A DNA stretch of 64,000 bases from Annona cherimola (lineage: Eukaryota; Streptophyta; Magnoliopsida; Magnoliales; Annonaceae): NCBI GenBank assembly GCA_030490835.1, contig CM059971.1, positions 36,194,012 through 36,258,011 of the forward strand, given 5' to 3'. Shown piece after piece: positions 1 to 11,288 of this stretch. The notes beneath the pieces were generated by a model. The model made no database searches. It saw only the letters and a list, made by a program, of their open reading frames with translations, and was not told the DNA's origin. The translations under genes were made by a program, and so were the position numbers. Positions within the stretch are counted from its first letter, which is position 1, and each line of letters starts with the position of its first letter.

Positions 1-1853
1 CGAATTGCCTCTAATCTAGCAACTGGGGCATAGGATTCTTCAAAATCTATTCCTTCTTCTTGTGAGTATCCTTTTTCCACAAGTCTAGCTTTGTTCCTCA
101 CTACAAGTCCACTTTCATCTAATTTGTTCCTAAAGACCCACTTGGTGCCAATAACACTACAATCATTTGGTCTAGGAACAAGATGCCAAACTTGATTTCT
201 TTCAAATTGATTTAGCTCTTCTTGCATTGCTATAATCCAATTTTCATCATCAAGAGCTTGTTCAATATTAGAATGTTCAATCTTGGATACAAAAGCATAT
301 TGTCCTCACACATTTTGCTTTGACCTTCTAGTTTTTACACCTTCATACACATTTCCTATAACTTGCTCAATTGGATGTGCATGATTGAATTTTAAATCAG
401 TTGGAGGTTTATAGGAATTGTTACCTTCACTTACCCTTTCCTCCATGGAATCTTCTTGCTTTTCCACATGCAATTTTTCAAGATTGCTTGTAATCTCATC
501 TGCATCACTTAAATCATCTCTTCTTTTGAAGCATGTGTTAGTTTCATCAAAAATAACATGTATGGATTCTTCTACAACTTGGTTTCGTTTATTGAAAACT
601 CTATATGCTTTGCTATTTGATGAATAACCAAGGAATATTGCTTCATCACTTTTAGCATCAAGTTTTCCCAAGTTGGTTTTTCCATTGTTCAGAACATAAC
701 ATGTGCATCCAAAAGTATGAAAATAAGATATGTTTGGTTTCTTTCCTTTCCATAGCTCATATGGGATCTTTTTCAAGATTGCTCTAATGGTAACTCGATT
801 CAATACATGACAGGCTGTACTTACAGCTTCACCCCAAAACTTCTTAGATAATTTGCTCTCATTTAGCATAGTTCTAGCCATCTCTTGTATAGTTCTATTT
901 TTCCTTTCAACTACTCCATTTTGTTGTGGAGTCCTTGGTGCAGAAAATGTGTGATGAATTCCTTTTTCATTACATAATTCTGTGAATCTTTTGTTCTCAA
1001 ATTCACCACCATGGTCACTCCTTATACACAAAATGGTATTCTGTTTTTCATTTTCCACCAAGTTTACAAAAGTTGAAAACATAGAGAAAGCTTCATCTTT
1101 GCTAGCTAAGAGAATTACCTATGTAAATCTTGAAAAGTCATCAACAATCACAAATACATATTTCTTTCCACCAATGGTTAAGATGTCGGATGGCCCATAT
1201 AGATCCATGTGTAGCAATTCAAGTGGCCTAGTGGTGGAAATCTCCTTTTTGGTAGAAAAAGACATCTTTGGTTGTTTAGATAATTGACATGCCTTACATA
1301 ATTTATTTTTGTCATATTTTAACTTAGGCAAGCCTTCTACCAAACTCTTTTTCCATAGGGTCTTTATGTTTCTCATGTTTATATGTCCAAGCCTTTTATG
1401 CCAAACCCATGGATCATTATCAATGGCCATTAGACATTGACCATTTAGTTCATCAAGTGAAACCAAATATACATTTCCATGTCTTTTTCCACTAAACATG
1501 ATATGTTCTCCATCAAATACATTACATATAGATGATTCAAACACAACTTTGTATCCTTTATCACATAATTGGCTAATGCTCATTAAATTGTGTTTGAGTC
1601 CTTCAACAAACAAAACATCCTCCATGCATGCATTTGAAATACTATAAATGTTTCCTTTACCTTTTATTTTACCTTTCTCATTATTACCAAAGGCAACCGT
1701 TCCATCGTTGCAAGGCTTAAGCTTGTGAAATAGACTTCTTTCACCGGTCATGTGCCTTGAACAACCGCTGTCCATGAACCATATGTTGTTTGCCTTTGCC
1801 TTGTAACAAATCTGAAAAATAAACAAGTAATTCTCATATTTTTGGTACCCATT
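1..1853 (-). pseudogene. Element A: Ty1/copia pol, 5' part (protease, integrase, start of RT), two nonsense codons, cut by window edge
   Basis: Read on the minus strand this frame is colinear with the intact Pol of element C. It carries the aspartic protease motif [10 protein letters not shown], the HHCC zinc finger of the pre-integrase domain, integrase DDE residues ([23 protein letters not shown]) and the start of reverse transcriptase up to PVARLEAI, where the window ends. One frame holds throughout but contains two stops: TAG at 1116-1118, where C has Trp (DDFSRFTW), and TGA at 306-308 just after the KTRRSKQNV block. No ATG precedes the protease motif. The frame is open upstream to about 1853 and overlaps the end of gag by 20 bases in the +1 phase. 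The stops make it a probable dead copy. The RT and RNase H lie outside the window. SIRE/Maximus lineage is inferred from motif style. Confidence 0.9.
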
Positions 1854-3678
1854 TTATGGGTCCATTTGGGTTAGTAAAATGATTCAATCTTCGTTGCTCT
1901 ACCTTAGAAAGCCCAAATCTCGTGTTCCTTGGAACCCAAACTAATCTTGCACCATGGTCATATAATTTCTTGAAGTTACATTTATAGGCTTTATGACCCA
2001 TCTTGTTGCAAAAGTTACATGCCATTGGTAATCTAGGAGTAGGCCTCCAAGTATATTTTGGTTCAAGTGTTGGCCTTTTAGTCCACACAACATTTTTCCT
2101 TTGTGGCTTGAATGTAGGTGCAGTATTTGTTTGATATTTTCCATGTATTGGCACATTTGATTTACCACTTTCTTTTTGCTCAAATGTATTGTATCCAAGA
2201 CCTCTTTTGTTCGTTTGGGAGGTCATGTTTAGAAACATCTTTACATTTTCTCCTGGATTAGAGAACTTTGCTAATGATTCATTCAAGGATTCGTTCTCCT
2301 TTTTCAGTTTCTCTACTTCTTTCAACAATAGTTCATTTTCTTCTTTCAATTTTGTTGACATTTCAGCTAGTTTTCCATTTTCAATGATAACAAAGTTACA
2401 TTGTTTTCTTTTTAATGTCAAATTGTTTCCTAGCTTTTTGATTTCCTCATACAATGAATCATATGCATTCTGTAGTTCTTCTAATTCGGCACATTTGAGG
2501 CAATCATGAAAAGAAGAATAACTTGATTGAGAATAAGGTTTGGAAGTTACCTCTTCACTTTCTGTGTATTTTGTTGAGGTAGATTGATCTTCCAACACTT
2601 CCGTCGTGTTCAAGCATAGCAGTTCTTCTTCTTGTTCGATTTGTGCTACGCAGCATATTCTTGCACAGTTGGCCGCATCGTTGTCATCGGTTGAAGAGCT
2701 GCATGTTGATGACGTCTCCTCATTGACGTACATGTCTCTTCCCTTTGACCTTTGATATCTTCTGCTTTCATGATTTTCCTTTGGCCTTTCTTCCGGTGTA
2801 GGACATTGGGTTTGCATATGTCCTACGCCCCCGCATCTATAGCATTTGATTGGTTCATTCTTTTTCTCTCTGGAATTTCTGTCTTTGAAATTTCTGAAAT
2901 TTCCGCCTTTTCTCACAAATTTTCTGAATCGTTTTGTAAGTAGGGCCATCTCGTCATCGTTTTGAGAGGATGAGGTGTCATCCGTGTCTTGTGTAGCTTT
3001 CAAGGCAATTGCTCTTTTGCCTTTGTGTTGATCCTCATTCCTTTTCTTAATTAGCTCATGTGACATGAGTGAGCTAATAAGATCTTCAAGCTTCAATGTG
3101 TTGAGGTCTTTTGCTTCTTCTATTGCTGTAATCTTTGGAGTCCATGAATCCGGTAGAGCTCTCAATATCTTCATAACCTGCTCGGATTCAGAAATAGCTT
3201 TTCCAAGACCCTTTAGAGCATTAGTAATTTTAGAAAATCTCGCAAACGTTTCAGAAATATTTTCAGTATCTAGCATTCTGAAATTTTCAAACTCTCCAAT
3301 CAAAATGTTTCTCCTAGTCCCTTGGACTTGGGAGGTTCCTTCATAAATAGATGTTAGAGTATCCCATATCTCTTTTGCAGTCAAACAAGAAGATACTTTA
3401 TCATACTCCGAAGCCGTAAGAGCACAAAATAAAGAGTTCATAGCCTTAGCATTGCTCTTGACGGTTCTTACTTCCTCTTCGGTCCATTTGGAAGCTCTTT
3501 CATCAATTGGCAAAGTTACACCGTCTTGGATAGCAATCCAAGAATCCATATCGGTAGCCATGATGAGTTGCTTCATACGAAGCTTCCAATAACCAAAATT
3601 GTTCCCATCAAACAATGGTGGCCTTGTAAAAGATTGACCTTCAGCAAAAGCGGGAAAGGAAGTGGATTGGGATGCCAT
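1834..3678 (-). CDS. gag: Element A: copia Gag (capsid/nucleocapsid), intact 614 aa
   Basis: Intact Gag of a copia retrotransposon, the protein that forms the cytoplasmic virus-like particle around element RNA. It starts MASQSTSFPAF, the start shared by B and C. An N-terminal Gag-polypeptide region ([26 protein letters not shown]) is followed by a CCHC zinc knuckle (CYRCGGVGHMQTQC), an acidic and coiled-coil middle part rich in Glu/Lys/Leu, and a second knuckle ([14 protein letters not shown]) near the C-terminus. Two knuckles separated by a long coiled coil fit the SIRE/Maximus type as I know it. The ATG lies 35 bases inside the primer-binding site, so the leader is very short. It ends IKWVPKI then TGA and overlaps the +1 pol frame. 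Intactness suggests recent activity, though pol is broken. Confidence 0.93.
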   Translation of the reverse strand: MASQSTSFPAFAEGQSFTRPPLFDGNNFGYWKLRMKQLIMATDMDSWIAIQDGVTLPIDERASKWTEEEVRTVKSNAKAMNSLFCALTASEYDKVSSCLTAKEIWDTLTSIYEGTSQVQGTRRNILIGEFENFRMLDTENISETFARFSKITNALKGLGKAISESEQVMKILRALPDSWTPKITAIEEAKDLNTLKLEDLISSLMSHELIKKRNEDQHKGKRAIALKATQDTDDTSSSQNDDEMALLTKRFRKFVRKGGNFRNFKDRNSREKKNEPIKCYRCGGVGHMQTQCPTPEERPKENHESRRYQRSKGRDMYVNEETSSTCSSSTDDNDAANCARICCVAQIEQEEELLCLNTTEVLEDQSTSTKYTESEEVTSKPYSQSSYSSFHDCLKCAELEELQNAYDSLYEEIKKLGNNLTLKRKQCNFVIIENGKLAEMSTKLKEENELLLKEVEKLKKENESLNESLAKFSNPGENVKMFLNMTSQTNKRGLGYNTFEQKESGKSNVPIHGKYQTNTAPTFKPQRKNVVWTKRPTLEPKYTWRPTPRLPMACNFCNKMGHKAYKCNFKKLYDHGARLVWVPRNTRFGLSKVEQRRLNHFTNPNGPIKWVPKI

Positions 3679-3712
3679 AAGGTTGGATCTCTTTGGTTCA
3701 ATTCAAAGACCT

Positions 3713-3724
3713 GCTCTGATACCA
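3713..3724 (-). other. Element A primer-binding site (initiator Met tRNA)
   Basis: On the minus strand this reads TGGTATCAGAGC, the standard plant LTR-retrotransposon site complementary to the 3' end of initiator Met tRNA. It sits two bases inside the LTR edge. Minus-strand DNA synthesis would start here. Confidence 0.95.
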
Positions 3725-3980
3725 CTTGTTGGGTCCCGAATTGATGGCAAAACCCAAGAGGGCAGGGGTGAATTGGGTTCTTAAAAATTTCTTCTGTAAC
3801 TTATCCCCTTGTGAGTTCAATCCCCTTAAATGAAGAAACAAAATGGAGAGCAAAGCAATATAGAAAGCAGAAATAAAATAGACGCAGATTTTTATAGTGG
3901 TTCGGGCAACCTCCCTACTCCACTCTTCCAAGCTCACACACCTTGTGACTTGGGTTCCACTATTGCATTCCACGAATACA

Positions 3981-4080
3981 ATTAGAGCCTCTTGCTCTCT
4001 TCTAGATTCTAGCTCTAGGGGGCATCAACAACTAGAGCCTCTTGCTCTCTTCTAGATTCTAGCTCTAGGGGGCATCAAAC
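3981..4080 (-). repeat. LTR A two-copy 50-bp tandem repeat
   Basis: Two near-identical copies of a unit containing CTCTCTTCTAGATTCTAGC and CTCTAGGGGGCATCAA, downstream of the TATA box on the element strand (R/U5 side). B also has two copies, C has three of a related 51-bp unit, and E has one. Confidence 0.85.
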
Positions 4081-4397
4081 GCTTAGCACAAGTAGGTGAT
4101 GAGTCACACTCCAATCACACACTACTTTGCTACCACTTGATCTTAGCTACGCAAGCTAAATCAAGTTCAACACAAACAAGTAAACAATAAAAGTAAACTA
4201 CACTTTACATGTGTGTAGAAACGATTTAGCGCAGGGAAGAATTTGTAGATGATGACTTTGAAGTTTCTGAATGTAGCTCTTGCAACTTGAAGCACAATTC
4301 TTCCTCCTTGAGTGGCTTGATCACTTTTGAGCTCTTGAATGTAGTAGTTAAGCACACTTAATGTTTTTCGGCTACTTCCCTCGTCCACATTAACTCC

Positions 4398-4466
4398 TTT
4401 TTATAATTTTGGAGGGAATCCGAACGTTAGAGGGTTGGTGGCGCGCATTTAATGCGCCAACGTTCG
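4398..4466 (-). promoter_or_regulatory. LTR A core promoter module (TATA plus AACGTT motifs)
   Basis: On the minus strand a TATAAAAAG box (about 4398-4406) follows two AACGTT boxes (4423-4428 and 4459-4464) and an imperfect inverted repeat TGGCGCGC / GCGCCA (4439-4459). The same order recurs in the LTRs of C and E, and a variant occurs in B, so it is probably the U3 promoter. Transcript start is inferred to lie about 30 bases downstream of the TATA box. Confidence 0.65.
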
Positions 4467-4490
4467 AATAAATTCCGACCGTTGCGACCC

Positions 4491-5410
4491 AAGTCGCATG
4501 TGGAGTCGACTTCGGATGCGACTTCGCCCAAGTCGCAGATGGAGTCGACTTCGGGTGCGACTTCGCCTTCTGCTCGCAACTCCAAGTTTCAGGTCGGGTC
4601 GACTTGGGTTCCGACTTGACCCAAGTCTCAGGTGGAGTCGACTTCGGCTTCGACTTCACCTCGTCAGATGGCTTCACGAACTTGGAACTTGGAAATCGTT
4701 TTCTTCATTTTCCTTTTGGATTAATGTCTTCTCTTCTGCTTGCTTAGCTTCATTCTTAGTTTAGCTTGAATCATTGAAGAGATTTCTTGCTTTGGAGTTT
4801 GTTCTTGAAGACTCGACTGTTTGAAGCATGCTTGATGTATTTGCCTTTGATTTGTTCTAGATCTTGAGTCCTTGAACTTTGATAGGCTTATTTTGATCTT
4901 GATCATGCTTGAAGCTCTTAAGCCTAGAGTGAAGAAGTCCTTTGAATGATTTGGAACCTTTGGAAGCTTTGACTTTGATTCATCTTGAACTTTGCAACTT
5001 ATTTGGATTTTCTCTAAACTTGATTTGATCTTGGTTTGCATTTAAACTTGAAACCAAGCTTTGAACTTGCATCTTTGATCATGGAAAGAAGCTAGCTTTC
5101 CCATCCTTGAGCCTTGAATTCTTCAAGTCGCACTTCGGGGTCGACTTCGTTCGCAACTTCACCCAAGTCTCAACTGGAGTCGACTTCACTTGCGACTTCG
5201 ATATTCTGCTGCTCCGAAATTCAACTCTGGAAGGATTTGCTCGACTGAAGTCGATGGTGAGGTCGACTTCGTTTGCGACTTGGCTACCCAAGTCGCAGGT
5301 GGAGTTGACTTGGCCTGCGACTTCACCTTCCCTTCTGCCGTTTTCAACTCTGGACGTTTTTGGCTTGTTGAAGTCGATCTTGGAGTCGACTTGGGGAACG
5401 ACTTGGCCTT
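4491..5410. repeat. LTR A array of GTCGAC palindromic modules
   Basis: Two clusters (4491-4655 and about 5125-5410) of a symmetric unit: AAGTCGCA, five bases, AGTCGACT, five bases, TGCGACTT. Perfect copies lie at 4491-4524 and 4530-4563, a 39-bp step. By eye GTCGAC occurs eight times in the LTR, where chance predicts fewer than one. The open frames that cross the array are low-complexity and not genes. Confidence 0.85.
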
Positions 5411-5540
5411 CCAACTTGATTTTCTTCAAATGTATATTCCTTAAGACATTTCACAAACTTGTTAATAGCCAAGACTTTCTCAAATTGATTTGTTAATCAT
5501 CAAAACATAGATTTAGCTAGTTTTCCTCATGTTTCCAACA

Positions 5541-5890
5541 CTAAAATGCTGTCATATAAACATTTAATTATTAGGACAAATGTATGTCCTAAAATATTGT
5601 CATCTAAACATTTATTCATGAGGACAATTGTACATCCTAAAATATTTGCATATAAGTCTCTTTAGATGAGGACAATCGTATGTCCTAAAAACATTTTCAA
5701 GTAAACATTTAATCATATCCCAAATTCTAGGCTTTTCAAAAACGACACATATGCACATAAACCTTTTATTTGTATGAACATTATCTTGTCCTGAAATATC
5801 TTTGAGTAACATTATTTCCTATGGACATTATTATGTCCTGAAATATCTTTTAGTAAACATTATTTGTTGTGGACATCATTATATGCTAAA
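5541..5890. repeat. 48-bp tandem repeat, about six degenerate copies
   Basis: Units start CTAAAATATTGTCAT or CTGAAATATCTTT and end ATGTC. The first three are each exactly 48 bases (5541-5588, 5589-5636, 5637-5684). An interruption follows, then two more copies near 5790-5890. It lies directly against the outer edge of LTR A. Confidence 0.75.
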
Positions 5891-8451
5891 ATATTTTCAT
5901 ATTTCCATTTTGAGACTTTTAAAACAAAACATATGCATATACGTCTCTAATACTCTGGTAGGTGACACTTACTAAGTGATTATCCTTCCATAGAAAAGAA
6001 ACTATCCATGTGACTGTACCACTTGCTAGGCGGTCGTCCATGATCTTGCTCCCATTTCAGAGAGGACGTCGCCAGCCTCCGTCCTTCCCTTAACGACTCG
6101 GCCACAGGTAGAGATTAGCCCTGGTATCAACTATCTCGGTCTACAACCACCTCTATCATGGACCTAGTATATGATCCTCATGCACACTCATTTATATTCG
6201 CATCGTCATGCTAACATGTTTTCATAAAATCAACACAGTCTTCAGATTATGCAATTTTTCATATCAAAACTTGATATAACATAATTCAACTCAGTCCGCA
6301 GATTGTGCCCTTCTCAAATTGAGAATTGGGCATAATCATTTTAAAAATAAAATATTTTCATAAACTGTCTTCAAATCATGATGTTAAGATGACCACCCTT
6401 AAAGAATTTTGAAAACATTTTAGTAAATCAATTTTACAAAATATTTGTAGTATTTGAGAAAATTGGGCTTTTCTTATAAATATTTTTATTCCCATTTCTG
6501 GGCTTTTTATGAGCAAAGGATATGCAAATACATCTACTTCCATTTTATCGGCATTATATGCCTTGTCCATGCAACATCTTTATCATTTCCTATATAGAGA
6601 GAAGTTTGCACAACCTTTTGATCAACATTTAAATAAAAAGTCATCAAGTCATTTTATATCATCAATTTATTGAGTGGGTCATCCTTAAGACCTTTTGAAT
6701 ACATTAGCATAAACATTTTCAAAGTATTTAATTAACCATGTTATGACATTTAAATAAACCATTTCAAATACCTTATTTATTTACCATTATATGAAGAATC
6801 ACAATTTTTCTCAAAACTCCTTAGAAATAGAATTTTTAAGGTTTGTTTTCAAATATCATCTTATAGAAGAGTCGAAACTCTCTCATCATAAAATGCTTTT
6901 GAAATAACATTTCTAAGAACTTGCTTAACACGAAACTATCTTACAACATGTCAATAATAAAGAATAAAATCATATTTTTAAGAATTGAGCATGCTTATAA
7001 TGAAGCAATGCTGAGGCTTTTTATTAAAGTCATATTTTTTAGAATTGAACTTGCTTACTCTGTAAGCAATTCTAAATCATCAATATAAATATTATCAAGT
7101 TATTTGAATACTTGATACATAATTAACATTCTTGAAAGTTTACTTGCTTACCTTGTAAGCAATTTTAAAATTATTTCGATAAAGCAAGTTCATGTTTCAT
7201 TATTTGCCAATAAAATAAAATTTTACAAAGTTTTGCTTGCTTACCTGAATTCACTTCCATTTCTTTCGTCAACTTTTTCTTTGTCTTTGCCTATATACAT
7301 AAGAATGACATTGCATTCACAAACATAATTTCATATGTTTTCACATTATATATTTTTTTAACCCACATGATTTTCATTAACTTACTTAATCCACTTGCAT
7401 TTCAAGTTAGGTACCCATTTACCAATTCACACATTGGTATACTTTGTGCTTCCATAGTACCCATTCCTTTCAAAATTTACCCCTAGTTGGTTAAATCCTC
7501 ATAATGTCTTATGATACTTGTTTATATATTATTATAAGTTAAATTTCATTCCAAAAATTTAAAATTTGATATTTATTTTGATTTATTCCTCAATCTGTCC
7601 ATATTGCTAAAATCAAACACGCTGATTTCTCAAAATTTTGAATTATAATCAAATCAAGGAGTTTAAATCTGAAATTCCTATAGTACATTAATAACTACAT
7701 AAATTAACTAAAATGATTAATTTTAGTACAAAATATTAAGTATTTATATTTATTTAGATATTTTTACTCTGCTAACAGCAGTATTAATTTTCAGACTGGT
7801 CAAATCAAATTAATTATTAGGTATATTTATACCCTCTAAAAATTAATTTTTATTTTTTTAAGTGATATTAAGGATGTCTTCTATATCATATAAACTTTTC
7901 AGCTTAAAATTACTTATAAAAAAATTTTTAAAAATCATTTGGTGCAGCTGATCCTATCAACCGTTTTACCCTATTCAGGTTAATCTTCTCGGATTTTTAC
8001 TTTGCAACCTGCTTAACTTTCTAAGCTGAAAATTAGTCGTTCTTTAATCATCATATCATGAGTTCACATACAAATTTCATGCTAAAAATCATTCATTTAC
8101 TATTGCATTTATATTTTGGTTTTCTATTTCATTTATACTAGATTTCGCTCCCATATTTGCATCTAATTTTAATATATATGCAAAACCCTTAATCCTTTGT
8201 TCTTAATTATTATACTCAACATATATCATTTTTTTAATCATAAAATTAACTTAAAAAATCAGAGTTTCGCTTCCATTATACCCAGCTTTGGACGTCAAAG
8301 TGAGTATAGGTTAGGTTGCATGGGTTGATTTACAATCAAATAAAAATGTATAAATGAACCTGTTTAATTGGGAATACTTTAAACTTAGAACAAACCACTA
8401 CATACCTAGATTTTAGAGATGAATTACCTCCACTTAGCAATCTTCAAGCTA

Positions 8452-8491
8452 CCCTTCTTTCTCTTCTCTCTTCTTCTTCTCTTCTCTCTCT

Positions 8492-8535
<44 letters not shown>

Positions 8536-8545
8536 CTTCCTTCTT
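8452..8545. repeat. CT-rich microsatellite inside T1
   Basis: Long CTCTCT and TTCTTCT runs. Family member T3 has a purine-rich (GGAGAA) stretch at the matching place (about 27960-28060), so this is a feature of the LTR itself. Open frames crossing it are spurious. Confidence 0.8.
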
Positions 8546-9454
8546 GGAACATCCAACTATTGCTGCCATTTTCCTTTTTTTCCCTTTCTTGTTGCCTAAG
8601 AAATCCCCTTGAATTTCCTTTTTTTCATAATTTTTAAATGCTAAAAAATCTACCCAAAGTAAATCCTTGATCACATTCACATGGGCTGCCCCTTTTGACA
8701 TTTTGTGAGGACAAAATTGCCTAAATATTGCTACCCCTTGAATGTCTCTACATGCAGCCCTATTACATGCATTTTTCAAAATTTTAAAATTGCAAAAATT
8801 ACTCAAAATTCTCTCCCTTTGACACCTCGTTTGCATAATTAATTTCTTTAACTTTTGCATTAATAAAAAACTACTTTTTGAAACAAAAAGTCAAAGGGTA
8901 TTAACTATAAGTGTTTAAGAATTTTTGCATAAAATTTATCTTAATCAAATCCATCCATATGATAGGATACTTTGTTTTAGCCGTTCATAACAATTTTCAT
9001 CTCAAAATGATCATTCTAGTGCAAGATATAAGCATTTGAAAATGTCTCTTGGATTTGGATGAAATTAAATAATTAGCACCTTAATTAAATCATGATTAGC
9101 ATAATCCATTTCATTCATGAGTTTAAATAAGTCATCATGTGCTTCCTTTTCAAATTTCACGTCAATCCGCCTTATAAGCGTCAAGCTATGACTTTTTCAA
9201 GTAATGACGAAATTTATCTCATTATTATCATCAACTTAATCATAATTAATGAAATTAAAAATCATGCCAAATCATCCTTTCCATACCTCATTTTGTCTCT
9301 TTGTACACGTTAATCCACATTGGGCAAAGGTGATTAATTAACCACCTCACTTGGTCATTTGCCCTAATTTCATTTATCCACTTCAATCATATAATTATCA
9401 ATAATTAAATGCTTAATTTACATGTAGGGGTCTCGAATTGTTCTTGGTATCACA

Positions 9455-11101
9455 TAAATGAAAAGAATGGTCAATTACTAAGATTATATATTTACACATA
9501 CATGTGATTTAAGAGATATGGATATTCATTCCAAAGAAAAGATTGATTAAAAATTAGCTTGTTATAGAATATGAATGAATATTTTGAATAATTTTAAAAA
9601 ATTTATACACTAGACATGGATATGGAAGGAAAGAAATGAACCATTTATTAAGTTTGTATGGGTATGGGGTTGCTAAGAAATATAAGTATTAACCCCAGAG
9701 AAAAAGTAACTTGTTATGAACATATCGGAATTGAAAACCATATGACATTTATATGTGAATTGATAAAAGGATAAGGCATACAAGCATAAGATATCATGTA
9801 AATGTATAAGAAGATCATTTTCACTTGTCTAGAAAGAGGTAAGGAAAAAGATGGAAGGCACAAGAGGATCGGCATAGGTAAGAAAGCAACACTTTTGAAA
9901 ATGATGTTTTTGTAAATTGTTTTACTGAAATGATATTTGTAAGCAAGCAATACTTTTAAAGTTGTTTTATTGACATGACTTGAATTTGTTTTATATTATT
10001 GTTTCTAAAATTGTTTACGAATGGTCATTCCTTCGTTCCAACAAGTTGATTGAAATATTGTTTTAATATCCCTAACTTATTTGATTCAAATATTATTTTA
10101 TTGAAAATGTGTTCAAAAGGATTGTGCAAATACTTTTTTACATGAGAATGACATGTTTTCATGTGAACAAAGTATATAATATCGAGGTGAATGAAAGTCA
10201 TGCATGGAAAGTACAAAGGCTGGTCGAGGTAGAAATAGGACACGAGGTCCACCCTTGACATTGCTAAGTCGGTGCGACCGGCGCCTTTTTGTGGAAAGGT
10301 TATGTCATGTTACATTGGTGGGTGAGCACTTTATATGTGTCATCTACCATATGGCAAGGATCTTATCGGGCTAGCGTACCATCACATGAAAGATTATGTC
10401 ATGAATGGAAATAATGCGTTTTTCATATCCATTATTTATGAAAAGCCCAAAATTGGGAATGAAAATGTTATATGAAATGTTTATATGAAAGTTTTTACAT
10501 GAAATGATTATGAAAAGGTTTATAAAAATGAAAAATGCTTACTTGTTGAGTCTCGTACTCATATTTTGTTTTCCCAACCATAGACAGGTACGAAGAAGGC
10601 CAAGTGGTAGAAAACATGTTTATGTTGAAAAGGAAAGAATTTTAAAGGTTTTTTCCCTTTATATGCTAAAAAGAGACGGATACCTTATATGGGTATGTTA
10701 TGAATAGGTTATGAGAATTTATGATAGGAAAGGGAGCAAGTTGTTTAGTTGTGAATATTTTATGAGACGCCTTATATAGATATGTTATGACTGAGACAAG
10801 GAAAAGGTTAATTATAAGTCCTTGTATGCCAAGAATAGATTAATACTTTATACTGATATAGAATTATCAGGTTATGAATGAATTGATGGTTTGTGAATGA
10901 TAGGTATAGCTAATTTCAAGTATATATTACTTGAAAAATGATGAAGGAAATGGAATGAAAAGAAAAGAAAAAAATTATTCCGCTAAACGAAATGAATACA
11001 AAAATCCAACCGCGTGAACATGACAACAATCCTGTGTCACATTTATCAATCAAAAACGATCTCGGAGTAAGGCTCCGGTGCCTCGGGTCGGGGGCGCCAC
11101 A
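9455..11101 (+). mobile_element. T2: 3' part of a family T LTR, interrupted on its left by T1
   Basis: Plus-strand 3' part of the same LTR family. The GAGGTCCACCC and AAGTCGGTGCGACCGGCGCC blocks (10240-10290) match T3 near 31370-31440, and the end GGGGGCGCCACA at 11101 matches the T3 and T4 ends. The 5' part is absent. The simplest reading is that T1 inserted into T2 and its left half lies outside the window. The right flank is GAGAT. No genes are seen. Confidence 0.65.
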
Positions 11102-11288
11102 GAGATGAAGGAGAAATTGAAGGGAAGAAAATCTAGAAAGGGGAGAATATGTGAGAGAGCTACTGCCACCCTCTCACTTGAAGCACAAAAAAAAAATAAA
11201 AGCTCGAGTAGAAAATAGAGAAAGCTGGGTGAGAGATAAAACTCCACTCGTTTTAGGCAGAAGAGGGATGCTTGGAGTGGATGTAAGC
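11102..11288. other. Unclassified stretch left of the hAT element
   Basis: Purine-rich DNA with no gene. Together with 12707 onward it formed one sequence before the hAT insertion. On the minus strand a CTCTATAAACAGGG TATA-like box lies at about 12710-12725, with a pyrimidine-rich stretch downstream of it in this segment, so it could be a promoter or an unrelated LTR. I cannot decide. Confidence 0.3.

Larger units (their letters stand above)
3727..5540 (-). mobile_element. Element A 5' LTR (1814 bp)
   Basis: Reading plus, it starts TGTTGGGTCCC next to the PBS and ends GTTTCCAACA, so on its own strand it is TGTTGGAAAC...CCCAACA with TG/CA ends. It contains in order (minus sense) an array of GTCGAC modules (5125-5410 and 4491-4655), a promoter module with a TATA box near 4400, and a two-copy 50-bp repeat at about 3981-4080. 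The outer flank is CTAAA (5541-5545); the matching target duplication lies outside the window. The insertion is in the long LTR T1. Confidence 0.93.
5541..9454 (-). mobile_element. T1: long non-coding LTR of family T, 3' end cut by element A
   Basis: Homologous in reverse to T3. The minus-strand start is TGTGATACCAAG at 9454. The block around CAAAGCCCAATGTG (T3, near 26900) is matched near 9320, and the CCCATTTCAGAGAGGACGTCGCC block (6053 on) matches T4 at the window end and T3 near 31440 in reverse. About 190 bp of its 3' end is missing at the junction with A, by comparison with T4. No coding potential is seen. It includes the CT microsatellite near 8455-8545 and a 48-bp tandem repeat at 5541-5890. 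Superfamily is unassigned; its size and TG/CA ends would suit a large-LTR Ty3 lineage. Confidence 0.7.

Noticed and set aside
8444..8860. Open frame of 138 codons on the minus strand in T1
   Set aside because: Its C-terminal part is a Glu-Arg run from the CT microsatellite, and family T copies do not preserve it.
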